A stretch of DNA of 64,000 bases, from contig JAKZZE010000001.1 of NCBI GenBank assembly GCA_024220505.1, positions 310,001-374,000 of the forward strand. Direction: 5' to 3'. A program made the position numbers and the translations under genes. The stretch comes from Rhizopus arrhizus (lineage: Eukaryota; Mucoromycota; Mucoromycetes; Mucorales; Rhizopodaceae). Each line of letters begins with the position of its first letter. Position 1 is the stretch's first letter. Shown here one piece after another: positions 44,626 through 57,000 of this stretch. The notes beneath the pieces are model-generated. The model did not search any database, was not told the origin of the DNA, and saw only the letters and a list, made by a program, of their open reading frames with translations.

Positions 44626-45643
44626 TTCTAATACTTGATCAGAATGAAAAAAAGAAGATATCTTTATTTCTTTTATAAATCCTTAAAGTCGCTCTCTTTC
44701 CCAAAAAAAGATTGAGGCTGCTTTAATCTATTGTATAATGAAAAAGAAAAAGGGGAAAGGGGAAGGAAGAATAAAAAAAAAAAAAAAAAAATGAACAATC
44801 TTTAGAAAAAAAAGAATAAAATAGAACCCCGAGGAAATGGTAAAAGGGAGAAAGAGTGAGAGTGAGTGAGAGTGAAAGAGAGAGGGGGGGGGGTGAAGAA
44901 AGAGTGGAGCAAGACCCAAGAAAAAAAAAAAAGGTCCAGATTTGTAGGTTTTGTGAAAGCAGTGCCTGTTGAGTGGGACACGAGTTGATTGGTTCAAAAG
45001 AAATGTTATGATTTACTTTTTTAATACTGTGGCGGAGCCAAACTAGTTTCCTCCTTTCTTTATGAACCATCGCTCTCTTCTTCTTTTCTCCTTTATTATT
45101 AAGTATTCATTAAGGACTACAGAAGATATGTAAATAATAAGAAATAAAAGAATAATTTTTCAGTTCTATCAATGATTTGTTTTTTATTTGTGTAACGTTA
45201 TTTTTTGTATCACAAATAAATCGATTTTTTTTTTTTTTTTTATATATTTTTTTATTATTTTATTTATTTTGCTGATCATTTTAATAGCCAATACTTCTTA
45301 AAGGTTTCATATAAATGAGACTTGATAAATAAATCTTGATCTATTCCTACTTTTATCATCTTTTTTACTCAAAGTTTTCTTCGTATTATTTATAATTCGT
45401 GCCAAGCAAGTGTAAATAAAAATTTCAATTTGATCTACATTCAGTGCTTAAAGATGTAAAAGTGGGTACGAAAATAAAAAAAGTCCTTTTATGCAAGCTT
45501 GTTCATTTCGGCAACTTTGTATAGTCTCCTTAATGGTTATTATGTTTATAATAAAACATATGTTTTATTAAAGGAATTTTTTAATAAGAGGAGCAAGAGG
45601 GGGAGGGATTATTAAAAGAATTCCTTGCATTCAAAAAGAGAGA
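44626..45643. other. promoter/intergenic region of the histidine kinase gene
   Basis: It contains A- and GA-rich runs (44770-44930, including G9 near 44885) and AT-rich sequence. No coding region is seen. Confidence 0.5.
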
Positions 45644-46254
45644 TTAGATGTTGTATGCAGCTTTGGCATTAGCAAAGGCAGCATCCACCTTTGAAACATA
45701 CTCATTAGCGACAGTAGCAAAGTCAGAGGGAGTGACAGCAACGATGCAGTTATCCAAAGCGGTCACTTGAGTTTGTAAATTCTTGATGTCACTCTTTACA
45801 ATGTTGGCAGCAAGAACAACAGCGTTAAAAGCATCCTTCTTGGAAACGATAGCACCCAAGGCAGATTCGATATCTGGTACAAGGGTCTTGACAACGTCAA
45901 TGACAGCATTGGCCTCTTCAGTACTGACAACGGTAGTGACTGCACAGCAGTCGGACTTGGCTGTCTTGACAAGTGCCTCCAATGCTTGTTCCTTATTGTG
46001 AACACCAAGTGCACCAGCATAACCAGAAGCAGCCGTGAATCCATTGACGGCAGTGGTCACAGCCTCAATCTGGGCTTGAGCAGCAGTCAAATCTTTGACA
46101 CATGTTTGAACAGCAGAAGAGATGGCACGCTTACTGAAAGAGGCAGCGTTGGCTATAAAAAAAATGTGAGCATGATGAAGGGATAACAAGAGAATCAAGA
46201 TAAATTACCAGAGGCAGCAAGGGCAAGAACAAGGGCGAAGAAAGTAGTACGCAT
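45644..46254 (-). CDS. HsbA-like hydrophobic-surface-binding/cell-wall protein
   Basis: Exons 46254-46209 and 46152-45644 encode 184 residues. A signal peptide (MRTTFFALVLALAASANA) is split by the intron. The mature part is Ala/Val-rich, all-helical and hydroxylated-residue-rich, with few cysteines (TCVKDL, SDCCAV, LDNCIVAV). The order fits the HsbA/cell-wall galactomannoprotein family: CVKDLTAAQAQIEAVTTAVNGF, then EQALEALVKTAKSDC, then LVPDIESALGAIVSKKDAF, and a C-terminal PSDFATVANEYVSKVDAAF. Such proteins are secreted, bind hydrophobic surfaces or lipids and can recruit hydrolases. The assignment rests on composition and pattern, not on catalytic residues. Confidence 0.8.
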
Positions 46255-47459
46255 ATTGATTTAAAAGAAGTAGTTGATGATGAAAAAAAAAAAAAAGAGA
46301 AAACTCTCTGGCCTATTTATAACAAGTGGATTCAACCCTTTTGTTTCTCAAAGTGATTCCTATTGTTACCAATATACAGATATACATCGTACTTTTGTAT
46401 ATAAGCTGAACACAGTAGGTTAATATCTGTACATGAGAAAAAAATATATATTTTACTTGTAGGCATCTGTGTGTCTTTCATATGGTGATTCCAGATGGGA
46501 AGTAATTGAAAGAAGTTGCTGTAAAGTTGCACACATTAAGCTTATATTATGCGTATTGGAACACGGGAAATGAAGAATGGTACAAGCAGCATGAATCGTT
46601 CATTTTATAAGATGATGAAAAAGCCACTACTTGTTCAAGCAAACAAAAGCCAATCAATCACACCCTCTCTTTCTCTCTCCTTCTACCTCCAAAACCAAAC
46701 GTGCTTTGATAAAGAGCGCGTCTTTATGAATCCTGTGATTGAATTGAGAGAAGATGAAAGGTCTGAATTTCTCACTGAGATCATTTGTTGCGATATAAAA
46801 CACAGAGCGGGGTGTTGGATGGGGAATAATTTAGTTTTGATTTGTTCATGCAATAGACACAAGTAAATGTTTGGTAAACCATACACTTGTGTATTCTAAT
46901 GTTTACCAAATTTATTGCTTAATTGTACACTTCATTGAGTTTTGGGAGAATAGTCTTTTTTTTTTTCCTGCTGTACTTGTGTACACCATTCAAGGTTTAA
47001 ATTGGAAAAAGGGAATAAAATAGAGCTCTCTCTTTCTTATTCTCTATTGAATTGAAAGATTGAATACTTCTTTTGCAGTCATCATTGTTCTGAATCAAGG
47101 AAATCTATTTACACATGTCCATATCAAGTGACAATCTTGCCTTTATTTAATCTAAAGTACATAATCCCATATTTAAGCAAAACGTTTGTACAGCCCTATT
47201 GGAGGAAAGGATAAATGTGGTCCGTGACAATAGGTTTGTGTAATATTCTCAGTTACAATCCTGCACACAATATTACACAAAACTAGGACCACCATCAATG
47301 GAGAACGTAATGCAAAAGAGGAGATACTTGTACACTCTTGTATCGAATCAATCATGAAACATTCTTTTATTGGTCTATTACATCTCAATCACTCGTAGCC
47401 TGACAAAAAATAAAGCAAAAACAACCAGATTGTTTTCAGACCATGGCTTTTTTCTTTCT

Positions 47460-47496
<37 letters not shown>

Positions 47497-48869
47497 CATT
47501 GCTTGTCTTACCCTCTTTGAAGAACCCTCTATTGCAGTATGACTTTATCCATTCCAGGAAATTGAAAAAAAAAGAGAAAAAGTAATAAGCAATTGACAAA
47601 TTTTAGGTATTGGACAGCAAAGGAATAGTCTTTCGATGCAAACAATAAGATTTGTTTTATTAAAAGTTCTAAAAAGGCTTTTCTACTCTTGTACATTTCA
47701 CTTGTAGTAAAGTATACATGCTGCTGAACACATTGTAAACTTGAAATGAATTTTAAAGAAAGAATTTTTTTTTCTGTTTAATACTTTTAATATAAAATGA
47801 TGGACTTGACTTTATTATAAACAAAAGAAGGAAATGTTTACGATTAGAATCACTGGACACAAATTCATTCTTTCTTAAAAACACTTGAGCAAAATCATTA
47901 AATGTTTAAGAGAAATGCTACAAGACACATGTTCTTGTTTAAAAACCCTTTATGGTCCTTGATTGATATTTATTTCCTTTTTGGCATGGACACATTTATC
48001 CACTGTTTTAATAAACTTTTCAAACCAATCAACAAGAAAAAAAAGAAGAGGAGAGAGCTCTTGATGATACTTTGAGTTTGTATTGATTGTGGATTAATAT
48101 AAAACGGATAAAAGTATCGAATGGGTTGTTGTCTTTGATGTAAGAATGTTGGATATCATTTTATAACAAGTTTAGATGAAAAAAAGAAATCCTAGTGAGC
48201 AACACAGGAATATGAATTCAATCTTTCTTTTAGTTGTTGTAAGATCATTGTTTCAAACCATTTTAAATCGTTCATCTCTGATTCCCTCTTTTATTATTTT
48301 TATAAAATTTGATTTATACAAGATTGTAACAAATAAAAGGAAAGCACAGTCCACTTCTTTCTGCTACATCAACGTCATCTCATAAAATGATGAACGGACT
48401 ATTTCCTTGGATACACAAACATAGTAGTCTTGTTCCGAGAATAATAAAATAGTTTAAAGAGAATGGATTATATAAACGATAAAAGAGTCTAGAAGAAAGC
48501 ATTGCAAAATGTTTTATTATTATTGTTGTAATACAAATCAAAATAAAAAATTTATCAAATCAGAAAAGAAGAAGAAAAAAAAAAATTTTTTTTTTAAAGT
48601 AGGTTTCTTTATCAATAAAGACATGTGAGAATGATGTTTTATTGTTTCATATAATTGTTTTTATACAACTTTTTTTTTTTTTTTTTTTTTCTTAATCTTT
48701 CGGAAACATCTATCCGACTTTTGAATTTTATTTTGACTCTCCCCCCCCCCTTTTTTTTTTTTTTTCTTCTCTCATTTTTTATTAATTTCATTTAATTTTA
48801 TATCATTTTTTTTTTATATCATTTTTTTTTTTTTTTCCTTTCTTTTTATTAAATTTTTTTTTTTAAGCT
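46255..48869. other. long intergenic region
   Basis: About 2.6 kb. It holds a T34 run (47463-47496) and several T- and C-rich tracts before the homeodomain gene (48670-48865). A 105-codon open stretch at 46549-46866 has no recognised motif; I do not call it. Confidence 0.5.
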
Positions 48870-49446
48870 ATGAATTATACAAATCAATCTAAACTTCGAA
48901 TCAAATCTCATGAAGGTAATAAGATTGAAATAGAAAAGAATCCTTCTTTATTCATCACTGCCTTTTTAGCTTCTATTAGACCTAAAAGAAAGAGAATTAC
49001 ACCAAATCAACTTGAAGTATTAACAAGCATATTTGAACGTACAAAGACACCCAATTATCAATTAAGAGAACATACAGCAAAAGAATTAAATATGACAAAT
49101 CGTGAAGTACAAGTAAGTGATGAGAAGGAATGAATAGAAAATGATATTAAAAATAAATAAGGTTTGGTTTCAAAATAGACGAGCTAAATTGAATCGTAAA
49201 AGAGCTCAAGAAAAGAACACTGGACAATTCTATCACTGGCCATCTTATAATAAAGAACATGAACATAGCAGTAGTGCCAGTAGCAGTAGTCAATCAAGTG
49301 TCACCTCTTCACCAACCACTTTATATTCTCAAATATCACCACAAATGAGACCCATTGATATATTAGCACTCGCAGCAGAATATGTTCAACGTTGCGATGA
49401 AGAAGAAAAAAGATCAGAAGGAAAGCTGTGGAGACCCTGGGACTAA
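48870..49446 (+). CDS. homeodomain transcription factor
   Basis: Exons 48870-49112 and 49162-49446 encode 175 residues. The homeodomain covers about residues 35-95: RPKRKRITPNQLEVLTSIFE (arm and helix 1), then PNYQLREHTAKELNMTNREVQ, with VWFQNRRAKLNRKRAQ as recognition helix 3. The intron falls exactly between Gln and Val of EVQ-VWFQNRR. A Ser-rich stretch (SSSASSSSQSS) and an acidic C-terminus (LALAAEYVQRCDEEEKRSEG) follow. It is a DNA-binding regulator, probably nuclear, of the typical (non-TALE) class with Trp-Phe-x-Asn-Arg. Targets cannot be told from the sequence. Confidence 0.93.
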
Positions 49447-49907
49447 TTCATTCTATAAAAACAAGTCCTTTTTTTTTTTTTGTAAATAATTTTATTATAA
49501 ATAATAATCATCGGTATTATTCCCCCTTCCCTTCCTCCTTCTCTCTTCCTTTCTCTTAAAGAAATGTTGTATAAAAAATGTTGTATTCACGGTTTAATAA
49601 ACAAAAAAAAAATATATAGTTTAGAACAAAACCTTTTTTTTTTTTTACGCGCCAACGCAAGAGCTTCTTTTTTCGTCACACAAACAAAGGGAAAGTGATA
49701 CAATAAAGTTTTTATTCTAAATCAAAAAGGATAATCCCTTTTTATTGACAATTTTGGACATCTTTTTTTTTTTCTAGTCTATTCACAATGACCTTCTTTT
49801 TTGTTCACTTTAGGGTAGGTATCATTACGTAATTAGTTCCATGAATGGAAGGAAAGAAAGGGAGATCGCTATTGTGTAGTACATTGGGTGTACGAGACTA
49901 TTTGTGT

Positions 49908-49938
<31 letters not shown>

Positions 49939-50552
49939 AGTTTGGCCATCTGGGAAAATAAGTAAAGATCTAATATGGACATAAACAAACAATGACTAAC
50001 TCTGTTCTTTATCGACTGTTATTGACATTCATAAAGATCGAAAACTATTTCTTCTTAAACATACGATACTAAACTGGTCTAGTCATCATTTCCTATTCAT
50101 TTCTCTTTTTTTTCCAATTCACTCTACACTTTTTGTACTCTTTACAAACATGAAATTTGGCTGAGGTTGATTCTTTTTTTAATTATAAAAAAAAAAAAAA
50201 GAAAAAAAAAAAAAAGAAAAAAAAAAAAAGCTGGATGATTGTATATTCATTCTATAACCAACATCAAGTTTTATTCAAGTTATATCAGTGGCTTTTTTTT
50301 TTATACATGATTTATATTAAAAACCAAGCCCTCTTTTTTCTTGTACTACAAAATACAACATAATTCATGTGGTCAAGCTTTCCTTTCTTTTCTTTTCTAT
50401 TAAAAATGAATAATATGAAGCCTGTCCTAAAGAAAACATTAGATCTTTCTGTAATTAACTAATAAAGACCATCCGCTTTTTATTCTCTAACAGATGAATA
50501 GCTAAAACGATTTTTAGAATCAAAATACACAATTGTTTATTGTAGTCTATTG
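49447..50552. other. intergenic region
   Basis: T- and A-rich tracts (49917-49939; 50188-50229, interrupted A runs). No gene is seen. Confidence 0.5.
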
Positions 50553-51925
50553 ATGATAACAACTTTAGTATGTATCATACTGGAAGCCCTTATTGTAGAC
50601 GCAGACATAAAGATCTACAGCGATTTACAACTGGTCGATCCAAACATCACAGCCTATACATCCACATCTATTCACGTATCCAAGACAGGTTCGGATGGTG
50701 TGGCTCTCGGCTTAAGAAGACTGAAAAATGAAAATGTCTTTTTCATCTTACTTTCTTTATTTCAACTTCTCTTGGGATTAGATGCAGTAAGTGAGCCTAG
50801 TGAAAAAGATGGATGATTATTTAGAATTCATTAGATGTTGAGACAAAGTGTTATTCAAATCATGGCCCATGTAACCAACCAGTACCTGTCAATTATATTT
50901 GTTGCTATGCAAATTGTAGAAACAAGAGAAAAGTAAATGAGTTTAATGATAGTAACCATGACTAATGGTATCTAGAGATGAAGATGTAAATCAAAGAATA
51001 CTAAATCTAATCCAGTCCACATCACCTGCAAAATCCACTATTCAAACTTACTTTTTGGTTGCACTACGGAACGGAATTGGATTGGTGATTGTCATGAGCC
51101 TGCTGTCACTCGTTTTTACTTATTTATGTTATCAACTCTATAAACAAGTAATATCCATCCTATCATCCACATTCTCACTCATCTCTTCTTCTTTTCTAGT
51201 TTGGTTGGAATATTTATAAAAGAATTGGCGCAGACATTCAGCAGCAATACCGATTCAAACTGACGCAAATCTTTTTCTTGTTATTAAAATTGGATGCATT
51301 CTTTCAGCTTGTGCTCTGTATATTCTATACAGTCGTCATGTCTCAAGAGGCTTATTATGCAATGTGGTCTGTGGATAAAAAGAAATTCGTTGGCTATGTT
51401 GTACACTTTGTGGTGACGGCATTATTAGTACCTGCTTTACTATTAGCAAGACACAGTGTCATCACTGAGAATAAAGCCATCATGGGCTTATTTCAAGCAA
51501 GTCAGATCATCATGATCGTGGACTTTATTGTTGTCTTGGTCGATAGTGCAGGTTCATGGATATTTTGGATACTTGCAGGTAAATCGAATAGAGTAAGATA
51601 TTTATGTTATTGAATAAATCATATAGTTTGTGTTGCTATCTTTCTATGTTTTGTAAGTTCAAATGTTTTTGTTGTTGCAATCTATTGATGATCATCTCTA
51701 GGTTACTGTTGTCGTTGGTGTCCTTGTATCTCAAAACTTTGATAAAGGATTAAAACCTTACAGTAAGAACAAAATAGATTAACATACACTCTATTAACAT
51801 CATAACAAGTGCAAAGATTATTTGAATCTTATGAAGATAAAGATCTATTAAACAGCAGAGATCATGTCAAGAATGAAGAGTGGTTAATTGATGAAGACTA
51901 TTCAATACCTCAAGAGCATAAATAA
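50553..51925 (+). CDS. multipass membrane protein, possibly UPF0658 Golgi type
   Basis: Exons 50553-50786, 50835-50932, 50976-51147, 51200-51578, 51627-51652, 51702-51762 and 51810-51925 join to 361 residues. There are about seven hydrophobic segments: ENVFFILLSLFQLLLG, YLSIIFVAMQIV, GIGLVIVMSLLSLVFTYLCYQLY, LDAFFQLVLCIFYTVVM, YVVHFVVTALLVPALLLA, IIMIVDFIVVLVDSAGSWIFWILA and VCVAIFLCFVTVVVGVLV. The C-terminus is acidic and cytosolic-like. The K-L-D-x-F-F helix and the R-x-S/Q...E-N-K order recall the UPF0658 Golgi-membrane family of fungi, but I hold this only loosely. Function is unknown. Confidence 0.68.
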
Positions 51926-52014
51926 ACGGACATTTAATAATCACACCCTAGTCTCACTCTTTTTTTTTTTTATTTTTATTTTTTATTTTTTCTTCACTTA
52001 CATTATTATACATT

Positions 52015-52260
52015 ATGGCCAATGAACTTAAAGTAATCGTTTACATGACAGCTATTCTTGGCACTGGTTATGGTCTTATGAAATACACTGTGCCTGACGA
52101 AGAACAAATTAAAAAACGCCTCGATCCTGCATTAAGAAAAGAATATGATCAAATCAAGGCAGCCAATCGTGAAAAAGGTCAAAAGATGATGGATTTAATT
52201 CGTGAAGCAGCAGAATCAGACAGACCTGCTTGGGAAGTTGCCAACCAAAAGAGACAATAA
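52015..52260 (+). CDS. CBP4: Cbp4-like mitochondrial complex III assembly factor
   Basis: A single-exon 81-residue protein. A single N-terminal membrane helix (VIVYMTAILGTGYGLMKYTVP) is followed by DEEQIKKRLDPALRKEYDQIK and a charged coiled-coil-like tail ending in W. The GYGL-x-KYTVP-x-E-E-Q-L/I-x-x-x-LxPxLRxEY signature is that of Cbp4 (UQCC3-related), an inner-membrane protein that helps insert newly made cytochrome b during bc1 complex assembly. The size matches the family. The gene converges on its neighbour, with stops only 19 bases apart (52260 and 52280). Confidence 0.85.
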   Translation: MANELKVIVYMTAILGTGYGLMKYTVPDEEQIKKRLDPALRKEYDQIKAANREKGQKMMDLIREAAESDRPAWEVANQKRQ

Positions 52261-52279
52261 ATACCCCCCCACTTTTTAT

Positions 52280-53725
52280 TTAAACCTTCTTTTTCTTTTG
52301 TTGTTTCTTTAATTGACGTAAACGTTCTTTTTCTTCATATTTACGTTGTTCGCTTGGACTCATCTTTTTGATTTTCTCTGCTTCTGCCTTCTTAGCCTCA
52401 GCCTTCTTCTTGGCTAATTCTTCTGCGCGTTCGGCAGCGATAATCTTTGCATATTCTTTACGCAATTGATCACGATTCTTGCTGACTTGATTTCTAATCT
52501 ATTCACAACCTCGTTTACCTTCCTTTTCTCTTTCTTGTTTTATACATCACTTACATCGGCCGTCAATTTTAATTCACTGATCACATCAGGAAGTTCACAA
52601 GCAAGTTCAACAAGAGGATCCAATGTCTTGTCACTTGACATCAAGAACGAGAGTGAAATGGTCAGTGGTCCATCATTTTCATATTTACTCGGTTCTTCTG
52701 AAGGTAAACTAGAGACCACCAAGGATTCGAGACGATCGGCCGCACTCGTAATGATTTCGCCAATACGAGTGGTTGATAAGATCAAATCGGCCAATTTTTG
52801 TGATTCGGTATAAACTGTCAGTGAATTAGGGATAGCCTTACTTGATCCTAATTTAGCAACTCGATTCTACATACCACAACAGAATTTTATTTAATCACTC
52901 CCTTTCTCTTTGTGTCGTTTTCCTTACCAAATCAAATCGTTTCTTTACCAACTCACTTGATTCACTCTTCTTCATGACCGCAAATACAAATTTCTCGGGT
53001 AAGGCTCTCTCAAGTACTAATTTCAAAGTCTACATGCGTACACATCGTAAGATAAACAGCATCACACACACAAACATCCCTTCTCCTTACCACTCTATCA
53101 GCAGCAGGCTTTACTTGACCTATCATAGCAAGCACTTGAGTTGTAAAATAAGTCAACAAGTCGTTTCTAGGTTTTAACTAAACACAGCATTAGCTTTCCC
53201 CGCTCTTGATTCCTGTCCTTTGACTACTACCTTGAGCCACCAGTGACCAAATTGAACATGTCTTCTTCCAGACACATATAAAAGATAATCAGCCGGACCG
53301 TCCTTGATCAACAGTGACTTTCCATCACCCACAAGCGTAAACTGGGAATGAAGGTACTCAACTTGCGTACCTAACCAGCTTTTGGCTTTTTTCATATTGT
53401 TGGACTTTCCTTGATACCAAACAAGTGTAAATAAAAGAAAGGTAATGGAAAGAACAATCTCCATTTGGAAATCCTGTAGAGTGAATGCTATACCATTCAA
53501 TTAGGTCATCAAGAAATTCGTTTTTATTTTTTGATTACTTACCTCTGACCATTATATTATCAGAAGATACTTTTTCATAAAGTAAGTCATCTTGTTGATA
53601 ATCGCAAGACTCTCCTTTTTTTTTTTCTTACCTTCAATTGGCTTTTTTTCCACCATTGTCTCTTCTTCTGCAGACACAAAAGACAAAACATGTGCCAAGG
53701 CTAGAGATGAAATAAACTTTGACAT
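52280..53725 (-). CDS. CCDC47-like ER membrane protein (DUF1682)
   Basis: Seven exons (53725-53632, 53590-53543, 53487-53231, 53177-53091, 53029-52928, 52866-52555, 52498-52280) give 372 residues. A signal peptide (MSKFISSLALAHVLSFVSA) is followed by an acidic lumenal stretch, then a membrane helix (EIVLSITFLLFTLVWYQGKS). The cytosolic domain follows: WLGTQVEYLHSQFTLVGD, YLLYVSGRRHV, LKPRNDLLTYFTTQVLAMI, PEKFVFAVMKK, and ADRLESLVVSSLPSEEP. The highly basic C-terminal coiled coil (RAEELAKKKAEAKKAEAEK...KKQQKKKKV) is typical of CCDC47, the PAT-complex subunit that binds ribosomes at the ER translocon and aids multipass protein insertion. The intron at 53230-53178 is supported by phase and by the LKPRNDLL join. 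Confidence 0.88.
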
Positions 53726-53920
53726 GGTTAATAAGAAAAAAAAAAGGTCGCGTGTAGTAGCGAATTTTCCCTTTTTACTTTCCCAATAATATCGGTAATT
53801 CAAAATATAAAAAAAAAATAAACCCTGTTCTTTTTTAATGTAGTAAAGTTTATATATGGTGCAAGGCAAAAAAACAAAAAACTATATAAATAGAGATGTG
53901 GGAGAGTAGATAGTGTTGAT

Positions 53921-55515
53921 TTAAGCAAAAGTGACATCAATGTTGGCTTCCTTGGCCATTGTGACAATCTTGGAAAACTTGACAGCCTTTTGAGCAGCAG
54001 TATCCAAATCTTCAATAGCAAAGATACGAAGACCAGATTCAGCAATCAACTTTTTGGCTTCATCCACCTTTGTACCACGCAAACGGACAATCAAGGGGAT
54101 ATTGAGGTCCAAGTCTTTAGCAGCAGCAATGATACCTTCAGCAATCACATCACAACGCATGATACCACCAAAGATGTTGACAAAGGCAGAAGTGACGTTA
54201 GGATCAGAGGTAATGATTTCAAAAGCAGCCTTGACAGCTTCAGGAGTAGCAGCACCACCAACATCCAAGAAGTTAGCAGGCTTACCACCGTGAAGTTGGA
54301 TGATATCCATAGTAGCCATGGCAAGACCAGCACCGTTGACTATCAACACGTGTCAAACCAACACTTCTTTTCCCTTACTTTAAATCTTACCTAAACAACC
54401 AATGCTACCATCCAAACCAATGTAGTTCAAGTGGTGCTTGGCAGCAGCAATTTCACGAGAATCTTCTTGAGTGAAATCACGGAGTTCAAAGACATCCTTT
54501 TGTCTGAAATCAGCATTGTCATCAAAGTTCAACTTGGCATCCATACAGAGAACTACAGATCATGCACATTAAAACCAGCTCCTTTTTCTTTTTCCGTATG
54601 ACTTACCTTGGTTGTCGCTGGATTCTGACAAGGGGTTGATTTCAACTTGAGTGGCATCCTTTTCATTAAAGAGCTTGTAAAGGTTGATGAAAGTTTCAGC
54701 AGCTTGTTCTTGACCCTTGGGGGTGAAACCCATCTTTTGAGCGAGTTCCAAAGCACCTTCCTTGGTAAGGCCGACCTTGTTGTCAACAGGCATGGTGATG
54801 ATAGCCTCAGGGTTTTGAGCAGCAACAGTTTCGATATCAACACCACCTTCAGAAGAGGCAACAATGACGGGACCAGCAGACTTACGATCCAAGAGGATAG
54901 CAAAATAGTACTCGTTACGAGCATATTTACGTTCACAAATGTAAACAGCATTACAGGGCTTTCCTTCAGCACCAGTTTGCTTAGTAACCAACTTGTGACC
55001 GAGCATCTTTTCAGCAAGTTCTCTGGCTTCTTCGGGTCTACAAATTGTAAATCAGTTCTTCCGCACACGTTTTGCGATAGATCAAAAAAAAATTTTCAAC
55101 TCACGTATTGAAAGTCTTCACACCACCCTTGTAACCGTTATCAAAGGTACCCTTACCACGACCACCAGCAAGCACTTGAGCCTTGATGACGAGGTCATCA
55201 GAACCTATATATAGAAAGATGAGCAAACCGTGTTACATACACCCTCTTTTATCTTACCAAGCTTCTTTGCAATATCAAAAGCTTCTTCGGGAGACTTGGC
55301 AACTTCACCCTTGGGAGCATTGATACCATATTCTCTCAAGAGCTTAACAGACAAGTATTCGTGAATGTTAAGGAAACGCTTTTGTTGTTGTTGAACGGGT
55401 TTACGAGCAACCTATTTGACCTTGTTATTATGTGACTCTCCAAGGAATATTCGATATACTTTACCAAAGAAGCACGTTGAGCGAGAGCACCAGCGGTACG
55501 TAAGGATTTGAACAT
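53921..55515 (-). CDS. LSC2: succinyl-CoA ligase (ADP-forming) subunit beta, mitochondrial
   Basis: Six exons (55515-55465, 55411-55258, 55204-55105, 55037-54607, 54552-54391, 54339-53921) give 438 residues, normal for the family. A basic, Ala/Ser-rich mitochondrial presequence ([21 protein letters not shown]) precedes the ATP-grasp domain: [78 protein letters not shown] and LDGSIGC. The C-terminal CoA-ligase fold follows ([39 protein letters not shown]). The mitochondrial TCA-cycle enzyme makes ATP (or GTP) from succinyl-CoA with its alpha partner. The Mg-binding E-I-N-P and D-x-K-x-x-x-D motifs are intact. Confidence 0.97.
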
Positions 55516-57000
55516 GTTGTAAAGATTAAACTGGGAAAAAAAGGGTTTTTTTGAAAAAAAAAATTATTTGCACACTACTCTCTCACTCTCACTCTCACAC
55601 ACCCCTCCCCTTTTTTGCCCCTAAAAGCACCACCTTTCCGATCAAGTGTGTCAATAAGCACTATAAAATCTATGACGTAAAATGAAGGTGGCTTAGTCGG
55701 ACTTTTTTTTTTAAACGCTTGTCTTCTTCCTTGGTAAGTGTGACAAGGATCATGACAAGCTAATAAATAAACTTATTTGTGTAATTCAATTACGTGATAG
55801 AACAAGGGTGTGATGGTTGTGTTTGTATCATGAATGCAAAGGAGAAAAGGATATGAACAATGTCGCTTTTTAAAATAATAAACTCCCTTCCTCGGTTGTT
55901 TTCTTATCTCGGAAAAGAACGCGTGGAAGATCAGACAAACGGGATCCACGTTTGATAATTAGCCTATGAGAGGAATTAAATATGATTCTTCAAAATCTAA
56001 AGTCTATTGCTTCATATCGCTTAAAAAAAAAAAAAGAGAAAAAAAAAAAAAAACTTTCAAGTGTGACCTCAAAGTGCCATTTTTGTAAAATAAAAGAATA
56101 CGTTGGATTGCTTTATCATTGAACCAGATCAATCAAGGAAGAGAAGAGGAAGTCTATTGACAACGAACTATGAATTATTCATATTATTTCCCAGAGCATT
56201 TTTTTTTTTGTGTATTTTAAATACTCACATGCTAATTCGGAACACTTTGATAATTATTGTGTTCCTGTGTTTATTTGACTGGAATGATGACAATAATAAA
56301 GAGGAAGCATAAAGCTACAATACATCATTTTTGTATGGAAAGCATAAAACTATTTTATGCTTTTCATTTGAAGCTTGCTCCTATTCCTATCTTGATCTCA
56401 CTCATATAAAACATAAATCTCTTAAAAATTAACTCTGTAGTCACATTCTATTTGTGTTCATTTTTAAACTAATAGAATCCAAACACAATATTCTGATTAA
56501 GATTGAATAAAAAGGGGTTATAGAATATATTGTTTTCTTTGATAAACCTTCCCTCGAGAATGTATTCAATAATATGAGAATAGAAAGATAACATTATAAG
56601 ACACTTTGTTGTATATTCACTATGCTCGCTTATATACTCCATCTTATTTTATTATTTTTTAAATCTGCAAGAGAGAACATCAGCAGTGAATGTATATAAA
56701 GAATATTCAAGTTGTGGCTCAAACAGATTATCCTTTCCCTCCACCTTTTTCTTTTTACAGCAAACAAATGAGTAAAATAAGTAAAAAAAAAAAAAAATGC
56801 AAATTGAACGCCTCGATCATTTCTCGGAAACTTTTTTTTCTGGAGTATTCACAATGAACTTGACTTACTTTCTCTTATTGATCCCCTCTTTCGTCTGGGT
56901 TTCAGTGTATTGTTTTTCTGAAGGTATAAAAGGCAGATAATGGATCAAATCAGATGATAAAATAATATGTGAACCATTTTATGTTTTTTAACTAGTCAAC
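55516..57000. other. upstream region of the succinyl-CoA ligase gene and intergenic sequence
   Basis: CT-rich sequence lies at 55570-55640 just before the gene. Further out it is AT-rich with A runs at 56020-56055. A short signal-peptide-like open stretch at 56854-56940 (MNLTYFLLLIPSFVWVSVYC) has no continuation I can join in phase. Confidence 0.45.

Noticed and set aside
46549..46866. 105-codon plus-strand frame near the HsbA-like gene
   Set aside because: No recognised motif, no clear promoter or splice context, and biased composition.
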